From positions 6,535,501 through 6,599,500 of the forward strand of contig NZ_CP089981.1 in NCBI RefSeq assembly GCF_021389975.1: a stretch of 64,000 nucleotides of DNA. The letters run 5' to 3'. The notes below the pieces were generated by a model. It saw only the letters and a list, made by a program, of their open reading frames with translations. It had not been told where the DNA came from and made no database searches. The translations under genes were made by a program, and so were the position numbers. Positions 61,701 to 64,000 of the stretch are shown piece after piece (the first letter of the stretch is position 1; each line of letters opens with the position of its first letter). The stretch comes from Fulvivirga ulvae (GTDB taxonomy: Bacteria; Bacteroidota; Bacteroidia; Cytophagales; Cyclobacteriaceae).

Positions 61701-63222
61701 GCTGGCTTCCCTTAAGCGGTTGAGGTGCTTCGATAGCTTTTGAGGTTGCCTCCCCGGCTTTCGCTTCCGGGGTAGCTGTTGGCTGCTGTGCGGAGGTGTA
61801 AGTATGGTTTTCTTCATCAGAGGTTTGCATTTTGATCGGGTCTGCAATCATCATGATGATGTCGGTTACATTATCGGCACTGCTTCCCACTGCCCGGCAA
61901 AGGAAAACGGTGTTGTGTTCGGGCCTGAATTTATTCTTGAATTGCAGGTTGCCTTCATCGTTGAAGATGTTTTGTTCGCGCAGGTAATCCAGTGTTTTTT
62001 CCAGATCGGGATCGGCGTTGGATGAATCGGCAAGTTTGCAACCATAGGTGCCTCCCAAGCTAAGTGTACTGCATCCTTCAGCGGCAAGAACATCAATAAT
62101 GTTTACAATGGCGTATTCCAGCCCTCCGAGAGGCATGTCCTGAGGGTAAAACTCCAGATCCATCAAATAACCGTTTTCCTCAGAAGACAGCTTTGAGATG
62201 AGGATGACATTTTGCAGTACATCGTCAAGGTAAGTCAGGAAAAGCCGGTGCTCGGAGCTTAATTTGCCTGTCAGGATCTCTTCTTTTACCATATGGATCA
62301 GCGGGTTCACCATAGTCCTTGGTGCGCACCACTGATCAATAATATCTGCAATACTCTGGTCGGTTTCTTTATTGGAGCCGTTTTGGTATTCTTCAGTCCT
62401 GCATTTACCGGTACCTTCAAACTTGGATACCTGGTAGCGCAGCCGTCTCATTTTGCTCCCTTTAAGGGTAAAACCTTCAATGCCAACCCTGGATATGACG
62501 CCGAATGGTGTAGCGGTAAACAAAGCCCCTCCTATGGCATCAATTTCTTCAGAGGTGAACATATTAAGTTCGAATTTGCGCTCAGTACAATACCTGTACA
62601 TCTCCTCTGCCAGTGTGGCAAAGTAGTCTTCCGGGCCCGTGTAGGTATAAACGAGGATAATGTTTTTGCTTCGGCTGTAGTTAAAAAAGCCTCGTTTTTC
62701 GCTACCAATGAACAGGTTGGGGGCGATATTTCTGGTACCTCGCGAGGATGAGCCTTCGTTTTTGTGCTGATCGAAGAGGGTTTTAACCAACCTGCCAAGG
62801 TCGGGATGCTTGTAGGCCTCCGTTTCCAGTATACGAACAGGACCTCCTGAAAAGCTCTCCGGCTCAGGCTTTGACACGGTAGCTTCATTTGTCCGGATCA
62901 CGGGTTCAGAGGCTGCCTGGGTAGTGGCAGCCGGCGCAGAATTGCCATTGGCGAACTTTTTAGCAAGTGCCTCCTCATGCTTATTGACAAAATAGTTGCT
63001 TAAATCATCAATATTGAAATTTTCAAAAAGCAGGGTTTTGGGCAGGGTACCAAACTCTTCTTCCAATTTTTTGATAACCTGTAAAACACGAAACGAATCT
63101 ATTCCCAGCTCCTGAAATGGAGTGGACGTATCATGATCCCCGACCGATATTTGAGCAACCTCAGCTATAAGGTTTTTGAGATAGCCATCTGTAGACTCTA
63201 ATAGTATTTCCTTGTCTGTCAT
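52720..63222 (-). CDS. Trans-AT PKS 'E': ACP-DUF2156-PLP lyase-KS-DH-KR-ACP-KS-DH-like
   Basis: The start is taken as ATG 63222 (3,500 residues). The frame is open to a TTG at 63240, but ATG follows the A-rich AGAAAA leader. Order: ACP (1-80, Ser 43 in GIDSF); MprF C-terminal/DUF2156-like domain (125-468); tyrosine-phenol-lyase-like PLP domain (522-911); KS (987-1415, DTACSSSL); DH (1598-1878; intact, YDHLVSEIPTLPG and HPSLVDGSFQ); KR (1888-2375; TGGAGGLG, CDYSFAN, B-type-like Asp in AGVLRDSY); ACP (2408-2482); KS (2555-2995, DTACSSSL); DH-like (3175-3452; inactive: Tyr for His in SGYKLGDQSAMP, Glu for Asp in HPAMMESALQ). The C-terminus is acidic and ends FDKLLKDLY. The first ACP has no KS before it, so the chain should arrive from a protein encoded elsewhere. 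The aminotransferase gene follows after 4 nt. Confidence 0.95.
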   Translation of the reverse strand: MTDKEILLESTDGYLKNLIAEVAQISVGDHDTSTPFQELGIDSFRVLQVIKKLEEEFGTLPKTLLFENFNIDDLSNYFVNKHEEALAKKFANGNSAPAATTQAASEPVIRTNEATVSKPEPESFSGGPVRILETEAYKHPDLGRLVKTLFDQHKNEGSSSRGTRNIAPNLFIGSEKRGFFNYSRSKNIILVYTYTGPEDYFATLAEEMYRYCTERKFELNMFTSEEIDAIGGALFTATPFGVISRVGIEGFTLKGSKMRRLRYQVSKFEGTGKCRTEEYQNGSNKETDQSIADIIDQWCAPRTMVNPLIHMVKEEILTGKLSSEHRLFLTYLDDVLQNVILISKLSSEENGYLMDLEFYPQDMPLGGLEYAIVNIIDVLAAEGCSTLSLGGTYGCKLADSSNADPDLEKTLDYLREQNIFNDEGNLQFKNKFRPEHNTVFLCRAVGSSADNVTDIIMMIADPIKMQTSDEENHTYTSAQQPTATPEAKAGEATSKAIEAPQPLKGSQPAENVVIAGEERSVMLSDYGFNPLNIPDKQVELDLKTDSWAQLALPAIQSQLSYLYTQLQQPVSIEDSLRSIFPFSHFALTTAGRTAEHAFCKAWPKKGIVLQNLLFPTTIFHQIENGFTPKELPHPEVFNLASEELYKGNLNWEALKQQVEKDPKSIAFVLIETDNNAAGGTPVSMQHLREVKALLTEHAIPLVFDSTRIVENALFIIEHETEYAGKDVWDVVREMASHADAMVTSLAKDFCVDKGGLIATNDAALFHKIQDLIQAEGIGLDVIDKKVVALSFHNRSKIETGVRNRAQMVRKIWSELKQHGLPVVQPALGHCILIDVKQIPEFKAFEHPVPSFVSWLYLNTGIRGGAHNVGMQKDTTINNLVRLAIPVGLKQKQAEEIIYKLVQAFKNKVNIPEIMLEGSQADTFGNIHASFRLKKYHNTSAQVTTKASEAGASPAGQKSPEKPAVAGGEARPSESASGQEMQHAQPRNAGDIAIVGIAGRYPKAKNMNEFWENLIQGKDCIEDIPDTRFEQRLRNKFSEKYRGGFIDDIDKFDSLFFNISPREAEYLDPQERLFLEVAWEALEDAGYYPETLTEDDAPRNIGVYVGAVWTLYQVLGTEEKLKGTFASPSSHLWGIANRVSYAFNLSGPSLPIDTACSSSLSALYLACEAIYKGECSSAIVGGVNLDVHQSKIDINKSGGALSADGVCRTFGKGANGYVAGEGVGAVLIKPLDKAEKDGDHIYGVIKGIAINHGGKTSGFMVPSPKSQAHVVSTALENGKVDARTIGYVEAHGTGTELGDPIEISGLTTAFQDYNVDKQGCSIGSVKTNIGHLEAAAGIVGLHKVLLQMKHRKLVPSLHSAELNPFIDFENSPFYVEQGVEDWKPKVIDGIEYPLRAGISSFGAGGANAHVVIEEYKVPVTQQKETPDKPKDQIIPISARNEDQLKQVALRLREFLERDIASVAPLDLGDIAHTLRVGRKSFDQRLVIIAKTKKELVQKLTLFIEGRRDDSMITGEAKNSEGITRLLSRKEKEEFIKMLSQSGDLRKLAQLWNDGLLADWQGIQALETGKKVPLPTYPFADKRHWISDVSESPKLALQSTSALHPLIDSNESTFERQIFKKTFHDKDFFIYDHLVSEIPTLPGVAYLDFARKAGELAAGRKVQKIKNILWLSPLTVVNSIPREVFIELKPSGESVQFEVFSQEESGRQVYSQGKLIYATNQEIEAGPEYIEGFSEIKARCSKVTDGKEAYPLFKSLGLDLGPSFQVLQDIYKDNDEILGELQIPEARNSDFNDYLLHPSLVDGSFQAGMAAQLGAQTGEMFVPYSIGEVEVLQPLKPKCYSYVRKVNEPNSKVSKVNVFIVDEDGLILTRIKESIGVPLVSVHEKPGQKGDDSEYTKLYYGHEWEETPLEVQVQPDKLGTVLLFDADDKLQKAYKNKYKNSGEIIRVQPGKAYANSGDQVYTINPQNPDDFKQLFESLNKDSIDKICFAWPVDNSVKETEYSEGFLGRQLDKGVYAFLTLCQTLIAQKLDKVQLEYVYLGQEGTTQPHYEAINGFAKTLQLEQSKMQCKILEIRQSKVSYEKILDVILAEFDPSAKKATTVRYEEDARYVRKVKEFSLQEAENSAPAHDLGLKEKGVYIITGGAGGLGLIFARYLAGECKARLVLTGRSKLSDERKAELDKLTEAGAEVLYLSADVSKYNDVERLIKETKAKFGAVNGIIHSAGVLRDSYLRNKTREEMEAVFAPKVYGTRHLDEATKAENLDFFVTFSSLAAVGGNAGQCDYSFANHFMDSFAARRQFLYEQGERSGVTFSLNWSLWADGGMQLDEQTEIFFKKNLGIKPLSIETGLEAFEKGLHAGKSQFVVLEGVQEKIEKAWGIKEVEEPEPVQAEDNTVAAGEASGDQQSDKEVFNLVQDALSELVMELLKLDPEDIELDKILLDLGFDSIGLTTYANRINEKYKLDVTPVLFFEYPSIKEIAGFISREHKAEVLSVHKVAGASASSNAGAAAPQTAPKSEQPSGDNSISFSINKGFDSRAFDDQTVVSGGKGLSTESRFIDQPIAIVGMSGVMPESKDLEEFWDNLENERNLITVIPRDRWNWEDYDGDPFKEKNKTNSKWGGFMKDVDKFDPLFFGISPREAEMMDPQQRIFLETVWKAIEDSGHKVSDLSGTKTGLFVGVATRDYADSLVDKHIPLDGYTASGNSHSVLVNRVSFLLNLRGPSAPLDTACSSSLIAVHRAIESIHTGSSDMAIVGGVQLMLTPAAYISFGMAGMLSGDGKCKTFDKSANGYVRGEGSGAIFLKPLDKAEADNDHIYAVIKATTENHGGRVTMLTAPNPVAQTDLLVEAYTKAQVDPSTIGFIECHGTGTSLGDPIEIQAMNKTFSELYKRNNKTPGDKPHCGLTTVKTNIGHLETAAGIAGMLKVLLSLKHKKIPATLHFKELNPYINLKDSPLYIVDKTKDWEPFKDDLGNPIPRRAGVSSFGFGGANAHVVLEEYVPKQEQAVRLEGPHIIVLSAKNEDRLKAYAELLLAHVEKYDDELTDLAFTLQVGRDEMAERLSLVVNSRDELKEKLTSYLNGEENAEEVYFGRVTQKTSTEFVEGTSHHSAEALVSQCFTDKDFAKLAQAWVKGIEVDWYQLYKSGKPRRLSLPTYPFARERYWFNLENSEKPKQGEFEKLHPMLHYNSSVLSQQSYTSNFSGKEFFISGYKLGDQSAMPLTAFLEMARAAVEKALPDTGEANTLEMYNTSWGEQLKISEDKQVSIALFENDQEEIDYEIYSMEGEEEIVHCHGQVTLGGGQPPAKLDIEQLKTHFETEPLDQGVLYQALEQMGIGYGPALRAISELYQGDNQVLASLSLPGSGDDNLEEYSLHPAMMESALQVATGLLMGFSAQSDSPVLPFEAGALRLLAPCQKEMFAWVRYAKGSKPGDRILKVDIDLTDATGRVCIKIKSLAFDNALNHAVKDTYRDFEMLLNTMHDQNPEGAEYAEAEDTEISFDKLLKDLY
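60490..62850 (-). other. DUF2156/MprF-like + PLP-lyase didomain inside PKS E
   Basis: Residues 125-468 show MprF/LPG-synthase C-terminal signatures: GVISRVGIEGFTLKGSKMRR corresponds to that family's FSLxGKxxRxLR segment, and MDLEFYPQDMPLGGLEYAIV to its DLMRxxPDAPNGTMDFLF segment. That family has a double-GNAT fold that transfers aminoacyl groups from tRNA. Residues 522-911 are a beta-eliminating lyase of the tyrosine phenol-lyase/tryptophanase type. They have TTAGRTAEH, NNAAGGTPVSMQHLREV, FDSTRIVENALFI and a PLP lysine in SLAKDFCVDKGG (near 746). All the cofactor-contact positions I can align (Arg, Asp, Arg, Lys) are retained. ACP-DUF-PLP lyase is the order seen in the sulfur-installing ACP-DUF-SH region of leinamycin synthase LnmJ. 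Confidence 0.8.
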
Positions 63223-63240
63223 TTTTCTAATTAGACTCAA

Positions 63241-63327
63241 TTATCACTAAACTGATATTGTATATAAATAGCACCAGAATGATACCGTACGGAAGTACGG
63301 ATTTATGAAGTATGCCGCGACTGGCAA
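63241..63327 (-). other. Leader between the antiterminator gene and PKS E, with a hairpin
   Basis: These 87 bases are AT-rich and encode nothing credible. CCGTAC (63285-63290) and GTACGG (63295-63300) form a perfect 6-bp stem with a 4-nt loop (UUCC on the transcript), about 63 nt ahead of the E start codon. LoaP-type NusG paralogues act on a structured RNA in the leader of their target operon, so this hairpin is a candidate recognition or pause element. Confidence 0.5.
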
Positions 63328-63915
63328 TCAGGATGTTAAAGTGCCTTTTTCGAATGCGTGCTTCCTTTTGACCATATTTCTACAGATATCAATGAACACT
63401 GTCTGGTTAATAGCATTGAGGCGTATGCCAAACTTGGTTTTGGATTGCTGCTCCAGGAGCACGCCTTCATAGCCTGCCAGCGGGCCACTGATTATCTCCA
63501 CTGTTTCACCTTTACTAAAATCAGGTACTACTGAGAGTTCCTGGTCCAGGTTGATCATCCGCTTTATGCCTTCTATGCACTTACGGCTGATTTTTGAAGG
63601 TTTCCCTCCACAATGTATATAGGTGGTGATTTTACGGGTCTGGCAGATCTTATACAGTTGACATTCCTGTGTGTTCACAAAAATGTAGCTGGGAAAAAGC
63701 ACCTGATCTATTATTTTCTTCTGGCGGTTGTTCCAGACCCGCATTGTTTTGGTTATTGGCAAAAAGACATCGTAGCCTTTGATCAATAACTCCCTTTGAG
63801 CCACTTTTTCTGCTCGTGGGGCGGTGTAAAAGATATACCAACTTGTTTTTTGCTTCAGTTCGGACATATCATTACTGACATCCATCCGAAATGGTTGCTT
63901 GGGGCTATGGGGCAT
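63328..63915 (-). CDS. NusG-type transcription antiterminator (UpxY/LoaP-like)
   Basis: The start is taken as ATG 63915 (195 residues), which has an AT-rich TTTAAAAATT leader; a TTG at 63954 and ATGs at 63885 and 63867 are alternatives. An NGN domain (WYIFYTAPRAEKVAQREL, GYDVFLP, VLFPSYIFVN) is followed by a KOW domain (FSKGETVEIISGPLAGYEGV). This is the NusG family, and its length and the VWNNRQKK segment fit the specialised paralogues that control capsule (UpxY in Bacteroides) or polyketide operons (LoaP in Bacillus). It is the first minus-strand gene of the window and lies 105 nt upstream of PKS E, so it probably lets RNA polymerase read through terminators in the very long unit that follows. 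It is too divergent and operon-associated to be the housekeeping NusG. Confidence 0.9.
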   Translation of the reverse strand: MPHSPKQPFRMDVSNDMSELKQKTSWYIFYTAPRAEKVAQRELLIKGYDVFLPITKTMRVWNNRQKKIIDQVLFPSYIFVNTQECQLYKICQTRKITTYIHCGGKPSKISRKCIEGIKRMINLDQELSVVPDFSKGETVEIISGPLAGYEGVLLEQQSKTKFGIRLNAINQTVFIDICRNMVKRKHAFEKGTLTS

Positions 63916-64000
63916 AATTTTTAAAGTTGACTTGATACAGCTTCGCTTGGTCAATTAGCAAGCATGCATTTGACTAAAAAAACTGAAATCGTAGAAGATG

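Noticed and set aside
62293..62751. 152-residue plus-strand frame opposite the DUF2156-like domain
   Set aside because: Shadow frame; the minus-strand protein explains the sequence completely.
52720..63222. PKS E as the loading protein because it begins with an ACP
   Set aside because: PKS C has a clear GNAT loading region, and the ACP of E is attached to tailoring-type domains, which fits a split module better.
63223..63240. Upstream TTG as start of PKS E
   Set aside because: The ATG six codons later has an A-rich leader typical of Bacteroidota starts and precedes the ACP fold directly.
63964..64000. Possible start of a divergent plus-strand gene (ATG then MHLTKKTEIVED)
   Set aside because: Only twelve codons are visible before the window ends, so it cannot be told from chance.
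1..64000. CRISPR arrays, tRNA, rRNA, insertion-sequence transposases
   Set aside because: No regularly spaced repeats, RNA-gene signatures or transposase-like proteins were seen on either strand.

Overview
The window is most of a very large trans-acyltransferase (trans-AT) polyketide synthase (PKS) locus. Every confidently called gene lies on the minus strand, so transcription runs from position 64000 towards 1. The modules have no acyltransferase domains: each ketosynthase (KS) is followed by the short trans-AT linker ending in an LPxYPFAxxRYW-type motif. Moderate GC, weak or absent Shine-Dalgarno sequences, a UpxY/LoaP-like NusG paralogue and a LolA-like/RND pair suggest a Bacteroidota host, perhaps a gliding Cytophagia or Chitinophagia. 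That placement is inference.

Layout in the direction of transcription. (1) 63328-63915: NusG-type antiterminator. (2) 52720-63222: PKS 'E', with ACP, an MprF/DUF2156-like domain, a tyrosine-phenol-lyase-like PLP domain, KS-DH-KR-ACP and KS-DH(inactive). (3) 50946-52715: class III aminotransferase with a docking helix. (4) 47140-50949: PKS 'D', with ACP, a non-elongating KS, ACP and thioesterase. (5) 41176-47045: RND transporter, LolA-like protein, GMC-type flavoprotein and membrane-anchored START protein. (6) 19916-40726: PKS 'C', 6,936 residues, opening with a GNAT-type loading module. (7) 9017-19672: PKS 'B'. (8) 1-8717: PKS 'A', cut by the window edge. Gaps hold palindromes, MITE-like repeats and one excellent intrinsic terminator.

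Gene order differs from likely biosynthetic order. Chain growth probably starts on C and passes to B and then A through matching four-helix-bundle docking sequences. It continues on proteins encoded left of the window and finishes on E, the aminotransferase and D, where the thioesterase releases the product. Reading domains and active-site residues gives this prediction: a GNAT-loaded starter; a beta-branch; a beta-hydroxyl; an alpha-methyl-beta-hydroxyl; an alkene; a second beta-branch module; an alkene; a third beta-branch module; an unseen middle; an ACP-bound intermediate handled by the MprF-like/PLP-lyase pair; an alkene; a beta-amine; release.

The most unusual elements are the ACP-DUF-PLP-lyase block of E, which recalls the sulfur-installing DUF-SH pair of leinamycin-type synthases; three in-line triple crotonase blocks in which only the third domain looks catalytic; and a dedicated antiterminator ahead of a transcription unit of about 60 kb that contains at least one strong internal terminator. 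The trans-acting AT, HMG-CoA-synthase-like enzyme, donor ACP and decarboxylating KS that such a pathway needs are not in this window.
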